Positions 22,629-33,929 of a stretch of 64,000 bases of DNA are shown one piece after another. The first letter of the stretch is position 1. Each line of letters starts with the position of its first letter. A program made the translations under genes and the position numbers. The stretch spans positions 210,053,394-210,117,393 of the forward strand of contig VDFB02358134.1 of NCBI GenBank assembly GCA_007258455.2, read 5' to 3'. The DNA is from Sequoia sempervirens (taxonomy: Eukaryota; Streptophyta; Pinopsida; Cupressales; Cupressaceae). Under the pieces are notes generated by a model. The model had not been told where the DNA came from. It made no database searches and saw only the letters and a list, made by a program, of their open reading frames with translations.

Positions 22629-23786
22629 GGGTAAACCCACAAAAGTGGTTTACAATTTGAATGAGGAAGGAAAACTTGTAAAAAATGACCCCATGCCAAA
22701 AAAATTTATTTTGGGGGTTTGAATGAACTTGCTGGTTTGAAGGAACCAAAAAAGGGTTCACTCGAACCAGGGTTTGAGTGAACCCATTTAATGCATGTAT
22801 GAACAAAAAGAAAATGAAAACCACTTTTGGGAAGGGGGTTCGCTCGAACCTAGGTTCGAGTGAACCCAGGTTCAATTGAACCCCTGGGGGTTCGCTTGAA
22901 CCCCCCTGGTTTGAGTAAACCCAGGTTTGATCGAACCCCTGGGGATTCACTTGAACCCCCTTGGTTTGAGCGAATCCCCCTTTTCCCTAATTTTTGACCT
23001 TGTTGACAAAAAAGTAAAATTTTTTTGCACTTCAGAGCTCGGTTTGAACATGAAAATGGCAGATACTTTATAGACCCAACTAGAATCAGGTGTTCCTCAA
23101 AACAAGCTATCCAACGAATATATTTTTAATATGCAAGCTTTGGTTTTATTAATATGTATTTTATTTTTTATTTTTATTAAACATAGGTTTTTCACTGAAA
23201 AATCAAGCTCTTTGTTATGCACGTGGAAAAATCCTAGATTATCAAAAAAATAAAATAAAAAAAATGAGTACACCAAATATTGAAGTCCTTCATCCAACAA
23301 AAAAAAATTTGAATTTTGATACATACAGGAAAAGTTTCGGTTATACGGTCATGCTATGTCTGAATTGTAATTGGTTAGACTTTAGAACTTGATTAAAGAA
23401 TTTTTTTTCAATAAAAACCTATCTAACCAAGTGGAAGCACTAGATAGCAGAGTTACAAATCTAAATTCGAAAGAATTATAATTTATCCTTCATGGAAAAA
23501 AAGTTATGCATTATATGGTGAGCATCACTTTTTAAAAATGTTGTTTATGAAAAAAAGCTAGTTTTCGAGGGAGATGGAAAAATAAGTGCAATCTAATTCC
23601 AAAATTTTTGAAAAAAAATATATTTAGAATCTACAGACAAAATTTCACGAAACTCTAGTTTGCATCATCTTCAAATTCCTCATGGTTTAGCCACTATAGG
23701 TGCTCGAAAGTGAAGATTTAGTTAAAAATAATAATTTTAGTGTCCAGTTTGGCCAAAAATTGTAAACCAGTATTGTGGGATCACCC
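22629..23786. mobile_element. Inverted-repeat element inserted into the second LINE
   Basis: The ends GGGTAAACCCACAAAAG then TGGTTTACAATTT on the left, and the matching reverse complement GGGTGATCCCACAATAC then TGGTTTACAATTT on the right, agree at about 26 of 30 positions. LINE coding sequence lies on both sides and continues in sense across the gap, which supports an insertion. No transposase frame is present, so it is non-autonomous. A clear target-site duplication was not found. The inner part holds GGTTCGAGTGAACC-type palindromes (22,740-22,985). Confidence 0.75.
22740..22985. repeat. Cluster of GGTTCGAGTGAACC-type palindromes
   Basis: The motifs GGTTCGAGTGAACCC, GGTTCAATTGAACCCC, GGTTCGCTTGAACCCC, GGTTTGAGTAAACCC and GGTTTGATCGAACCCC follow each other at 20 to 30 bp steps, so each repeat is itself near-palindromic. 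Two longer units of about 55 bp can be aligned at 22,860-22,975. Confidence 0.7.
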
Positions 23787-24760
23787 CAAAAAATTGATTT
23801 TTTCTTGATTCAATTTGATCTAGTGTTGCATTGGATTCCTAAAGAAATGAATCACTTTCAACATGAAAAAATCACTTCGTATATGGGTATTCCCTTTGGG
23901 TTATGTATCCTTCTTTCTAACATGTGGAATTGGTTTATTACTATGTTAAAAAAATAAACATTGGAATTGAGGAAATAATTTTCTATCAGTAGTTGGTAAG
24001 CTTCGAGTTGTTAACTACCTATTCCTTGCTTATGTGTATTATTCTTCATGTTGGATTCCATCTAAGAAGGGATATGAGTACTGAAACAAAATAATCTGCC
24101 AATTTCTATGGTCTAATTGGGAGGGAAAAGATAGTTTTAAATCTAGATATCATGTTTGCATTTTATTCAACCCAAATGTAAAGGATGATTAAGCCTTCTA
24201 GATCTCAAGACACAAGGAATCTGTTTAACTACCAAATGGATAGTCAAGGTTGTTAGAGAAACCTTGGAAAAGCTTGGTAAGACACTACATTAATCTTATT
24301 TCTATCAAAGGGAAATGTTATGATGTTATATGGGTTGATAAAATCCTTTTTGTTCCCTTCTTCCACATGAAAGATTCATTTCCTTAATAATCCATTTGGG
24401 AGGCTTGGCAATTATTTTACAAATTAATAAATTAGAAAAAAATTCCTTGCAACATGGGTTCAAATTTGTTATTTCTTCCATTTAGTGGAACAAGGTAATT
24501 CAATATCATGATCAACCCCTTGTTTCATTTCCTATACAAGCTTATTATTCATTTAAAAAAAGGGGTTAAATAATTCAGTGACATTTGAGATTTTAATTCC
24601 TCATATTGGGCTTCTTAGCAAAGCTCTAAGAGCATGTTTCAGTTAAACAATAGGTATAAAGGGTTTTTTACTTTCATGAAATCAATGGTGCTAGTGAACC
24701 TTGCTATGAAACTTTGCACCCCTTTACAATGCAAATTTCACAAAAAACTAGTTGTGGATT
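23787..24760 (+). pseudogene. Second LINE relic, right part (post-RT region)
   Basis: Directly after the inserted element the frame resumes with DFFLIQFDL, then HWIPKEMNHFQHEKITSYMG and IPFGLCILLSNMWNW, the conserved post-RT steps of plant LINEs (usually YLGIPFG and MWxW). Further on, shifted frames give FYGLIGREK and a Lys-rich DLKTQGICLTTKW-like step. The last recognisable piece is near 24,470-24,560. No RNase H domain is seen. Confidence 0.65.
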
Positions 24761-24869
24761 TCTAAGTACCCTTTCTCTTGTTTTCCTTTAGTTTTTTAAT
24801 TATTTAAGCCTCTTTTCAAGAATTTCATTTTAAAAATCCAAGAGTAAACTATAAATTGAGATATAGGCT

Positions 24870-26055
24870 TCAAGAAAAGATGTGGATGAAACTGAGTGTC
24901 CAAATATGGAGGTTTAAGGGTAAGACTAATGCTCAAACCTAGAAATGTATAATGCTCAAATCTAGAAATGTATGAGTGTCCAAATATGGATTGAAATGTA
25001 TGATGGTTCTATGTGCAAGTGAATTCTAACCTAGAAATGCAAAACAACAAAAGAAATTCAAGCTAGAAAACACAAACAAAAAATCCAAGATTAGGCCTAG
25101 TTGAATTCAATCAAAGCACAAGAAAATGGAACTTTTTACCTTGTTCAAATTCATGGTTTGGCTGGTCCTTGTTGATGTTCAATTGTGTGCTCTTTCTTGG
25201 AAAAAAAAATGGTCTATAACCTAGTGCAAAATGAAGGTACGAGGATGGAGAATGCAACGGTGGATATGGGTATTGAAATGGATACAAGATTGTGGCTCAA
25301 AATTGTTGCAACAATGGTGATATGCAAAAATGGCTAAGTGTTGGCTTGAATGCTTGTGTGCTTGAATGATAGAGAGTGATGGATAAAATGGAGATATTTC
25401 CCCCCATTTTTAGGGGAAGTGCCTCTAAAACAATGGAGGGCCAGGATTAAACCATGGTGGAGGATATCAAGGGATAGGGTGAGTTGAGAACTCACAAGCC
25501 CTCACAAACTGACATGTAGCGAATGACATGGAAGGGATGGGATGATGTGGAAATGGCATGGAGGTACTTTGATGTGCCTTGGGAATGGACAAGACCTCCT
25601 CATAAAGGAGGTCTTTGTCCGCATGTTCCTTGAGAGGACATGTGAGGAATTAAAAATTCCTGACAAATCCTCATGGGGATGGGAAAATGAATTTAAAATT
25701 CCTTAAAATGCATTGGAGGAATAAATGTGAATTAAAAATTAACATAGGGAAGGAGATGCCTTCTTCAAATAGAGAAAGCATTTAATGTAGGTTGACGAAG
25801 GAAATATGCCATAAATGGGGTAAGTGCACAAAGTTGAGTCCACAGAACGTGGAAGTTTTTTCCTTACCCAAAAAAACAAAATCGACATTGCAAAAATGAG
25901 ATCTCAAATTTTTACAAACGAGATCTCAATTTTTAAAAATCAAGATCCTGCTTAGCTTCAGGATCCTGAGACTAAATGTCAAATGGGATACCACTTTTTA
26001 AAAATCGGGATTCCATTTATTAAAGGGTCTCGAACTGACGAGCACGAAACATGAT
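24870..26055. other. LTR-like leader region, not confirmed
   Basis: No coding frame. Read on the reverse strand, the stretch from about 25,800 to 25,100 has the feel of an LTR with leader (CA/CT-rich patches, short direct repeats such as CTAGAAATGTAT near 24,941 and 24,962), but no second copy occurs in this window. I call it only as a possibility. Confidence 0.2.
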
Positions 26056-26300
26056 CCCAATTAGTATGAAACGTGATCCCATTTTGTAATAATTGGGATC
26101 CCATTTTGTAATAATCAAGATCCCATCATGTAATAATCAGGATCCCGTTTTGTAATAATCAGGATCCCATTTTGTAATGGTATTTATTTTTTAAAAATGT
26201 AGAAAACTTGATTTTTACCGATCCCATTTTGTAATAATCAGGATCCTGTTTTGTAATGGTATTTATTTTTTAAAAATGTAGAAAACTTGATTTTCACTGT
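26056..26300. repeat. Minisatellites: 22-bp and 79-bp direct repeats
   Basis: The 22-bp unit GATCCCATTTTGTAATAATC plus AG repeats about five times at 26,068-26,185. A longer unit starting GATCCCATTTTGTAATGG and running to AAAACTTGATTTT occurs at 26,163 and again, almost identical, at 26,242 (period 79 bp). Confidence 0.8.
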
Positions 26301-26476
26301 GCACGAGATTATGAGTTTGTGGGCAACAATGACAACAAAAACTAGCCTCCAAGTATGCCTCCACCCCCATTTTTTCATTTTTTAATGAAATTGTCAATAG
26401 AAGAATTGATTTTGGGATGTTTTTAATTTATTTGACGTTTTAAGCATTTTATTTCTTGTAACAGTAGAAATGAGGA

Positions 26477-27269
26477 GGGTATGTGTAGGATCATGATGGG
26501 CCAAAAAATGGCAATATGATGGGTATGTGTAGGGTATGTGGCTGATGGCTTTTTTTACCCAAAATTGATGAAGTGAAAAGGGTTTTTAAAGGAGATTCTC
26601 ATCTTTCCACCAATATAAATTATGTTTTACTTTGAATTTAATAAATAATTATTATCCATTTTCTATTTGAATTACAACTAAAGTCCTGATTGATAGGTTG
26701 ATTGAAAAACATCTATAGCTTTCAAACGGTATCACATTTTTGAATCTAAAACATGCGTCACATTATATGCTTCACATACTATAGGACTAAAAAAATGAAT
26801 TTCATGAAATTTTGACCAAGTTAAGGTGGTCAGGCATACAATTTTTTATATTTTTTAATAGTTGTAATAAAAAAATCATAATTAATTATTTACTTAGAAA
26901 AAAATTACAAAAAAATATTCATCACATCGGGACATGAGTCCTCTACTTTTATCTAAAATCTTATGAAAAAATATTATCATTTTATTATGGTTAGGGTGGT
27001 CAGACAGACCCCTACTTCTTGTTTTTCCCCTCAATTTTAAGTGTTATTGCATTGAAATTTCAAATTTTCACCAAATAGTTTTCTTTTTTAAAAATAAAAC
27101 TAGTAGTTTAGAAACTATATTCAATTTTCTATAGATTCTATTCTTACATTTTTTTTAAATAATATAGATAACTTATTCAAATTTTTACGTCAAGTTGCCT
27201 AACTCTGATATTTCTAAAATTTTCACCACTTAAGGGCCTATTTTTTCCATGAAGATCCTGCACATACCC
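26477..27269. mobile_element. Non-autonomous inverted-repeat transposon, copy 2
   Basis: It starts GGGTATGTGTAGGATCATG and ends in the reverse complement of GGGTATGTGCAGGATCTTC (about 20 of 23 matches). Its interior follows copy 1 (15,575-16,372) base for base with scattered changes, in the same orientation, including the TCAGACA repeats and the central AT-rich run. No coding frame; a target duplication is not evident at this copy. Confidence 0.8.
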
Positions 27270-27289
27270 ATAAATTGTAGAAATAGATG

Positions 27290-27720
27290 AAAAAATGCAA
27301 TGAAACTTGAAGATATTGAACATAAAAAAAAAATGAACCTTGAATTGTATTTTAGAAACAAAATTTAGCTTTTGGAACCTAAATTTTTCAATCAAACCCA
27401 AAAAAATTGCATTTGAAAACCCTAATTGAAACAAAAAAAAATTGCATTTCAAAACCCTAGAAATTGAAATGAAATAAAATAATTGCATTTGGAAACCCCA
27501 ATCAAGCTTTCTGAAACCCTGAATTCAAATCAAACAAAAAAAATTGGATTTGAAAACCCTAGTTTGAAATGAAACAAAAAAATTGCATTAAAAACCCTAA
27601 TTGCTTAGATTGAAACCCTAAATTGAATTGAAACAAAAAAATTGCTAAAACCCTAAATTAAAATCAAACAAATCATTTTGATTTTGAAAACCCTAATTTC
27701 AAGCTCAAGAAAATTCATTT
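27290..27720. repeat. A-rich minisatellite with AAACCCTAA cores
   Basis: A unit of about 35-45 bp of the form GAAACAAAAAAATTGCATTT plus GAAAACCCTAATTG repeats about eight times with length variation. The AAACCCTAA core equals the plant telomere word, but it stands alone in each unit. Confidence 0.75.
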
Positions 27721-28416
27721 GCATTGCTTAAATATTTTAAATTTCATTTGCATTGTATGGAGAAAACAATATTTTAAACTTTAGTTTCAATGTTAAATTA
27801 TAATTAGATTGAAAATGATATGTTAAAGAATAGTTAAAATTCATAAATTTTATCAATTTTTGTTTTCAAATTTAGTTAGCAATTTTGTAAATCCAAGTGT
27901 ACAATCCATTTCCAATTGTCACTTAATTAGATAATATTCAACATTCATTTCTATTTTATGTTTTGATATCTCTTAGTCATGCCTTGTTTCCATTTCTTGT
28001 TTGCATGTGTTGTCTATTGTCTTTTGACAATCTTAACCCTCATTCTAGTTAATTACTTGTTAATTAGGCTTCTAGTTTAGTCTACAATCTCAATTTTTGC
28101 ACTACTTGTACCTAGACACTAAAATAATCTAAATATTTTTCTTTTCTTTCTTTTAGGTTCTTTCAATTCCAAACAATTGAAAATAAAATACTTGATTCAA
28201 CATTAACTAATTTTATATTATACATTTTATATCATAAAATTCATTAAGTGGGAAATATTAATGAAAAAAATGTTAAATAAAATAATCTTATATTCAATTT
28301 AAAAATTATACAGTTAAAATATACATCAATCTCAATCTTAATAACACATAATTGTGTGTTTCTATTACAAAAATAGTCAATATATTCATAAAATAAAAAA
28401 TATTCATAAACTAGGC
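27721..28416. other. AT-rich stretch, no feature recognised
   Basis: Very AT-rich with no frame longer than chance and no repeat pair noted. Confidence 0.4.
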
Positions 28417-29618
28417 ACTAACTTGCAAGTCCATTATTCCAAGGGCCACCCAAACTTACCATAAGTTTGCTAAACCCTAAATGCTAAACTCTAAAATCTA
28501 AACCCTTAACACTAAAGCATTCATTTTGTCCTAGGACCTTAAAATGAAATTTGGTTGCCTTAGGCAACTCCACCAGATTTTATTCCCTTAATCCATGCCA
28601 TTTTGTTGTAGGACCTTACTACAAAAATCCCCTTAAGCCATCCTATTACCCTAAACCCTAAACTCTAAAATATAAACCCTAAACCCTAAAGACATCATTT
28701 TTCCTAGGTTCTTAATGAAATTTGGTTTCCTTGGGCAACATCACCAAATTTTATTCACTTGATCCATGTCATTTTGTCCTAGGACCTCACTAGACATAGA
28801 TCCCCTTAAGCCATCCTATCACCCTAAATCATAAATCGACGTCTTCAGGGGTCCCAATATAACATTTCTTAAGGGGATCAAAGAAGTTATAAAAATTTGG
28901 TGAAGCTGCCCAAGGCAACCAAATTTAACAATTTTAAGATCATGCAAGATTATAATATGAATGAGATTTCATGATCTAGGTTGGTTAGTTGAAACAAAAG
29001 CTATCTCAATCAACTGTTCCACAAGAAAATGTTCTTCACTAACTTGCAAGTCCATTATATTCCAAGGGACATGAAAAATTCACCCTAAGTTCCCTAAACC
29101 CTAAACCTTGAACTCTAAAATCTAAACCCTAAACACTAAAAAATTCATTTTGTCCTAGGACCTTAAAATGAAATTTGGTTCCCTTAGGAAAATCCACCAA
29201 ATTTTATTCCCTTAAGCCATGTAATTTTGTCGTAGGATCTTACTACATTGATCCCCTCAAGCTATCCTATTACCCTAAACCATAAACTCTAAACTCTAAA
29301 CTGTAAACCCTAAAACCATCATTTTTTCTTATGCTCTTAATGAAATTTGGTTGCCTTGGGCAACTTCACCAAATTTTATTCACTTGAGCCTTGTCATTTT
29401 CTCCTAGGACCTCACTAGACATAGATCTCCTTAAGCCATCCTATCACCCTAAACCATAAATCGATTTCTTAAGGGGTCCTACTATGACATTTCTTAAGGG
29501 GATCAAATAAGTTCTCAAAATTTGGTGAAGTTGCCTAAGGTAACCACATTTAACAATAATAAGATCATGCAAGATTATAATATGAATGAGATAAATCATG
29601 ATCTAGGTTGATTAATTT
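28417..29618. repeat. Tandem duplication, period about 620 bp, rich in AAACCCTAA and CTTAAGGGG
   Basis: Unit 1 starts CACTAACTTGCAAGTCCATT at 28,417 and unit 2 starts with the same words at 29,037. Both continue in parallel through AAACCCTAA words, TGTCCTAGGACC, GAAATTTGGTT, CCTTAGG, TCCCCTTAAGCCATCC, CTTAAGGGGATCAAA, and end at AATGAGAT followed by ATGATCTAGGTTG (28,975 and 29,600). Units differ by point changes and small gaps. Confidence 0.8.
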
Positions 29619-29900
29619 ACAGTTTAGGGTGATAGGATGGCTTAAGGGGATCTATGTCTAGTAAGTTCCTAGGAAAAAATGGCATGGCTCAAGTGTATAA
29701 AATTTGGTGTTCAGTTGCCTCAAACCTTAATGAAATTTGGTTTCCTTGGGAATATTCACCAAATTTTATTCACTTAAAAGCCATGTCATTTTGTACTTGG
29801 ACCTTACTACATATATCCCATTAAGCCATCCTATTACCCTAAAACCTAAATCCTAAAATCTAAATCATAAACCCTATAGCATTCATAAATTGTCCTATAT
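29619..29900. repeat. Partial inverted and direct copies of the 620-bp unit
   Basis: At 29,621-29,680 the sequence TTTAGGGTGATAGGATGGCT followed by TAAGGGGATCTATGTCTAGT is the reverse complement of part of the unit. From about 29,725 the unit resumes in direct orientation (TTAATGAAATTTGG, AAGCCATCCTATTACC). Confidence 0.7.
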
Positions 29901-30093
29901 TAATAGTTAATTGTATTTTCATTCAAGTAGCATGTCTTAGACATAAATGGGGCTTACATATTTATCATTTGTATTCAATTAGGCCGTTTATATTGAATGG
30001 TTTAAGGGTATTTCCTAAACATGTATCTTACATTTTAAAATTACAAATCTAATGCAAGTTCACTCGTATCTTAGAGATCACATGGATTGATTC

Positions 30094-30426
30094 AATAATA
30101 TTCACAATCGACCTCCATGCCATCCATCTCCACCACCTTCACCTCCACCTCCACCCACTCCACTTCATAAGCCCCCACCTCCACAACCTGAAATTGATGG
30201 TGCTCATTTGCAAGCACAAATCAATGCCAATGTTAGAACCATCCAAGATCAAATCAACATTATTCAAAATGAAGAATGTGTCACTTCACCTATGAGGATG
30301 TTTACATCTAGGATGAAAACTGTTGTTGATGTTGTCAGGGCTATGGATGGGATCTTAGATGAGCGTCGACAATGGCTAGAGGAGAGGAGAAGTTTCAATT
30401 CTGAAAAGGAAAACACAAAGAAATGA
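30094..30426 (+). pseudogene. Proline-rich then coiled-coil-like exon or relic
   Basis: The frame opens after a TGA at about 30,086 with no upstream ATG and reaches a TGA at 30,424. It gives a Pro-rich run (PSPPPSPPPPPTP, then KPPPPQPE) followed by a charged, helix-prone part containing QAQINANVRTIQDQINIIQN and RRQWLEERRSFNSEKENTKK. The product would be about 110 residues and soluble. The lack of a start codon suggests an internal exon or a truncated element protein. It faces the reverse-strand DDE-like pseudogene across about 0.9 kb, so the two could be convergent genes of one transposon; this is a guess. Family not recognised. Confidence 0.4.
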
Positions 30427-30465
30427 AGAGATGCAGTATAGAGCCACAATAGTTTCTAAATTAAG

Positions 30466-30540
30466 ACTTATCTTAAGGGGATGTCTTAAGGGGTTGTCAT
30501 AAGGGGATGTCTTAAGGGGTCATACTATAACATCTTAAAG
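30466..30540. repeat. Short CTTAAGGGG tandem motif
   Basis: The words TCTTAAGGGGATG, TCTTAAGGGGTTG, TCATAAGGGGATG and TCTTAAGGGGTCA follow each other at about 17-bp steps. The same word occurs in the 620-bp unit and in intron 3 of the neighbouring pseudogene. Confidence 0.75.
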
Positions 30541-31337
30541 ATATAATTGATTTAACAATAATTTATGTATGATATTTAGTGATTATACAATCAAATATAA
30601 GGTTTCAAAGTAGGAAAATATGGACATTTAACAAACAAAATATATAGAATATTGATTTAGATACATAAAAGCACATAGAGTACATAATTGTGTATGTACA
30701 TGTATTTATAATTTGTACAAAATGTTTAATTGTGTAAGTATGTATGCACATACATGTTATCTCAAAACAATGTTTACAAAATTTGGATATGCCATCTAAA
30801 GAACATCTCAAACTCGTTCCTAGAATGTAGGTCTTCATGCCACCTAATATAAAAAAGGTACAAGCAATATCAATGAAATCATCAACACATACATATTTTA
30901 ATTTATATAAAACTATCTATATGTACACAACTCAAGCACCTCGATTTAAAATTATTCCACACATGTGTATAGGTTGAATCCAGGCATCCTCTCCTTTTTG
31001 TTTCAAAGTATGATCTATCAATGCAATGATGGCTTAAGGATACAAAAAAGGATAATAAAAAAAATTTAACTACTAATGTACAAGTAATATCAATATATAA
31101 TCAAAACATGTATTTGAATATAATTTAACTAATTATTACCTATTTTTACTAAGTATTCCATGTTGTCTAGGTTGAATCTGCATAGAATAGATGCTTTTTG
31201 TGATTATGATTTAAGGATCTATAAAAGGACAATTTAAATCAATTTCAACTAATAACACACTTGACAAAGATTGAAACATGTATTTAATATATTTAAAAGG
31301 ACAATATAAAACTAAAAATATATTTACCTGTATTTAC
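30541..31337. other. AT-rich stretch, no gene recognised
   Basis: Short Cys/Tyr/Ile-rich frames occur on both strands, as expected of ATAC/GTAT-rich DNA. None is credible. Confidence 0.4.
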
Positions 31338-33211
31338 TTATTCCATTGTACCATCTACATCCTCTCTTTTTTGCAATGCATCTACGATTGTCTCATGCTC
31401 TTCCATAGAAATTTTCCATACCACTTTATTTGCAAGTCTTCCATGATACTGATCTCGTTTTATATTTGTTGCCACCACCAAATGTGAATAGTTTATAATC
31501 TTTTTATGCATTTCATAATCTTAGAATGCATGTAGACCATTCATCCTTGTCAGGTATTTTCGTAGCCAAGTACCAACAACCACCACCAATCCTATTCAAA
31601 AACATGAAAATCATCATCAAATAAGTTCTCAGAATTTTCTTAAGGGGATCAAAAACTTGTTATCAAAATTTTCTTAAGGGGATCACCATACCTGTTGGAT
31701 AATGATAGCCATCATCATCTTCTCAACGTGCTATTAACTTATGTTTATTCTCCACACAACGAGCCAACCAATATTCTGTTTGCTCTTCATTCCCCTCAGG
31801 TGCAACAACAACATACACATGTCCTGCAAACAAAATTTGTTTTAATAACTTGTGCATATCCATATAAATAATTTAGTATTACAAAATAACTTAATAAAGT
31901 GAAATTAAATGAAATAAATTGAATTAAATTACCTTCTTGTATAATGTTCAAAATATGGTCATAGTCTTTAGATGCAAATATTTGATCATTTTCTTCAATA
32001 GTTCTTTTATATTGATCATGTGCTTGTGTAGGTGTTAACGATCTTTGCTCCCACTATCAAACCATTCTATATTTTCACACGCTTCCCAATCTCTTGAGAT
32101 ACAAAACTGAAAAAAACAAGAAAGATCCCTTGTCTAGATAGTCCATGTTCTTGTTGTTGAACTCCTAAATTATGAATGTCATTTAGTAGATCCATTGATT
32201 GTCTCACAGTCAACTCTAGGTACAATATTCTCTTCTTCAACCAACCAAAAGAATCGATGAACTATAGAGTACTAACTCAAACTAGGTGTAGATAATCTTG
32301 TATTACACCAATCCATAATCCCACATGTGCATATTTAAATTTTATTGCATCCTTGAATTTTAATTGTTCTCTAGCAAGAATTCTTTTGACACACGCACCA
32401 TCTCCATCATGTTCTCCTTTACCATACCCAACTTCAAAAAAAATTCATTCATGCTAGACATTAAGTTCCTTGTGAACCCTACTTAACCACTAGAACATTT
32501 GAGCATTCTTGAACTACCCTATACAATTATTTGACCATATGAGGTGTTCCTTCATCTAGATTCCTCTTTCTCTTAAATTTCTATAAAATATACTGAAACA
32601 GTATTGAACAAACTCTAACGAGTGTAATCAGTTGTCACTCAAATAAAAATGATACTCCCTCAAAAAAAATTTATCATCCTCAGTGCTATCATTTACATGT
32701 CTATAAATAATATGGACAAACATAGCTTCTTGCACTAAATTATAATACTGTGATTGAATTTCCTCTTACGGAGCTAGAGTATAATTTTTCACAAAATCAA
32801 CCACTAAAAGTATAGTACCAATTGGAAATGTGTTTCTACATGTGCGAAATTGGCCATCAAGCCATCAAGCATGTTGAGAGTGCATGACATATTTTGGTAC
32901 AATCTTATTCTTAAATTCACTCATAAATGCATACACACTAACTTTTTCTATAACTAAATCACAACGCTTTCCCATTTTTCCATCTTTTTAAGAATATTGA
33001 ACATTCTTAAATATTTTAACATCTAATTGTTGTCCAAAATCATTATCAACACTTTCATGCATACAAATTCTTAAGAATGAAAGATTTCCATAGTTAATGC
33101 ATTGTCTAGAAATCAAGAACTTAAATAAAACAATTTACCATTAGAATTTTCACAAAACAAACCCAAAATAAACTCCCTTATTGCTTTAGGTGGCATATTA
33201 ATACCACATTC
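31338..33211 (-). pseudogene. Four-exon pseudogene of a DDE-transposase-like protein
   Basis: On the reverse strand four exons can be joined: 33,211-33,139, 33,022-31,933, 31,823-31,692 and 31,591-31,338, ending at TAA. All three introns (116, 109 and 100 bp) are GT-AG and each junction keeps the reading phase. Exon 2 carries VSVYAFMSEFKNKIVPKYV, LLVVDFVKNYTLAP (near 32,800), a WSNNCIG, stop, FKNAQMF step (near 32,495-32,540), and GKGEHDGDGACVKR (near 32,385-32,430). I recall WSDG...QFKN and HGKGEHDG motifs from a poorly characterised, DDE-like family in plants and invertebrates; the aspartates in DF, SD (here SN) and HDG would be the catalytic set. Exons 3-4 give YWLARCVENKHKLI and VVVVGTWLRKYL. 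About ten stops and a few shifts mark it as dead. The 5-prime end is missing. Confidence 0.72.
31592..31691 (-). other. Intron 3 of the pseudogene, with two CTTAAGGGGATCA words
   Basis: Reads GTATGG to AATAG on the reverse strand. Splicing it joins PTG to LVVVVG in phase. It holds two copies of TTGATCCCCTTAAGAAAATT-like sequence, the same word that builds the repeats at 28.4-30.5 kb. Confidence 0.6.
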
Positions 33212-33625
33212 CTGTATAATCATGTTAGTATGCAAGGTACAACGTATATATAAAAAAATCATAAAAATAATGAAATTGAACATGTATTTTACAACAACAA
33301 GATATTAATTACTTATTAATTTTTACATACCAGGGTTTACATTTTTCAAAAAACCTTTGACTTATTTTAATATTAACAAGTAAAACTAAATCACCACAAT
33401 TTTTTTTATAAAATTTAGTTTATGTTGTATCTAATAGGTGTTTTGGGTGAGGATGGCAAACTTTGTAACCACTACAACAAATCCTTGTGATTTTCTCCAT
33501 TTTTTACTTCGTTTTTTGCTTCCACCCATTGTTTTAATGTATTTTTCTCCAATTTTTGAAAAAGTTGGCGCTATTTATTGGGATGGCACCATTTTTCATA
33601 TTTTTTGCACTAATCAAAACAAGTA
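33212..33625. other. AT-rich flank, no exon recognised
   Basis: The missing first exon(s) of the pseudogene should lie here on the reverse strand, but I see no matching frame. Confidence 0.35.
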
Positions 33626-33815
33626 GGTGCTAAATCAGGCACTAATTAGCACCTACTTTAGCACTAGATTTAGAGTCGGGTTTAGTGCCAAGTTTAGCAC
33701 ATGATTTCGCACCAAGTTTAGCACTGTATTTAGCATTGGGTTTAGCGACAAATTTAGCATCGGGTTTAGCACCAAATTTAGTACTGGATTAGTGCCTAAT
33801 TTAGCACCTAATTCT
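33626..33815. repeat. TTTAGCACC minisatellite
   Basis: The word TTTAGCACC or close variants (TTTAGCATC, TTTAGTGCC, TTTCGCACC) recurs about fifteen times at steps of roughly 9-18 bp. Confidence 0.75.
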
Positions 33816-33929
33816 TATGATCTAGCAAGGATTAAGTGTTAAGGGATTAGGGGTATTAGAACAAAAAATCCTTCCCTAATATTCATTGGCCTTCAATTCC
33901 TTGCCTACATTTCACTTGCATCAAAAGAT

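Noticed and set aside
26056..26300. Regular repeats considered as a CRISPR array
   Set aside because: Units are adjacent minisatellite copies without unique spacers, in a plant-like genome with no cas genes.
32088..32106. An extra intron in exon 2 of the DDE-like pseudogene, from a TTTTTTCAG acceptor
   Set aside because: The frame reads through this point apart from a small shift, and no donor was found that improves the join.
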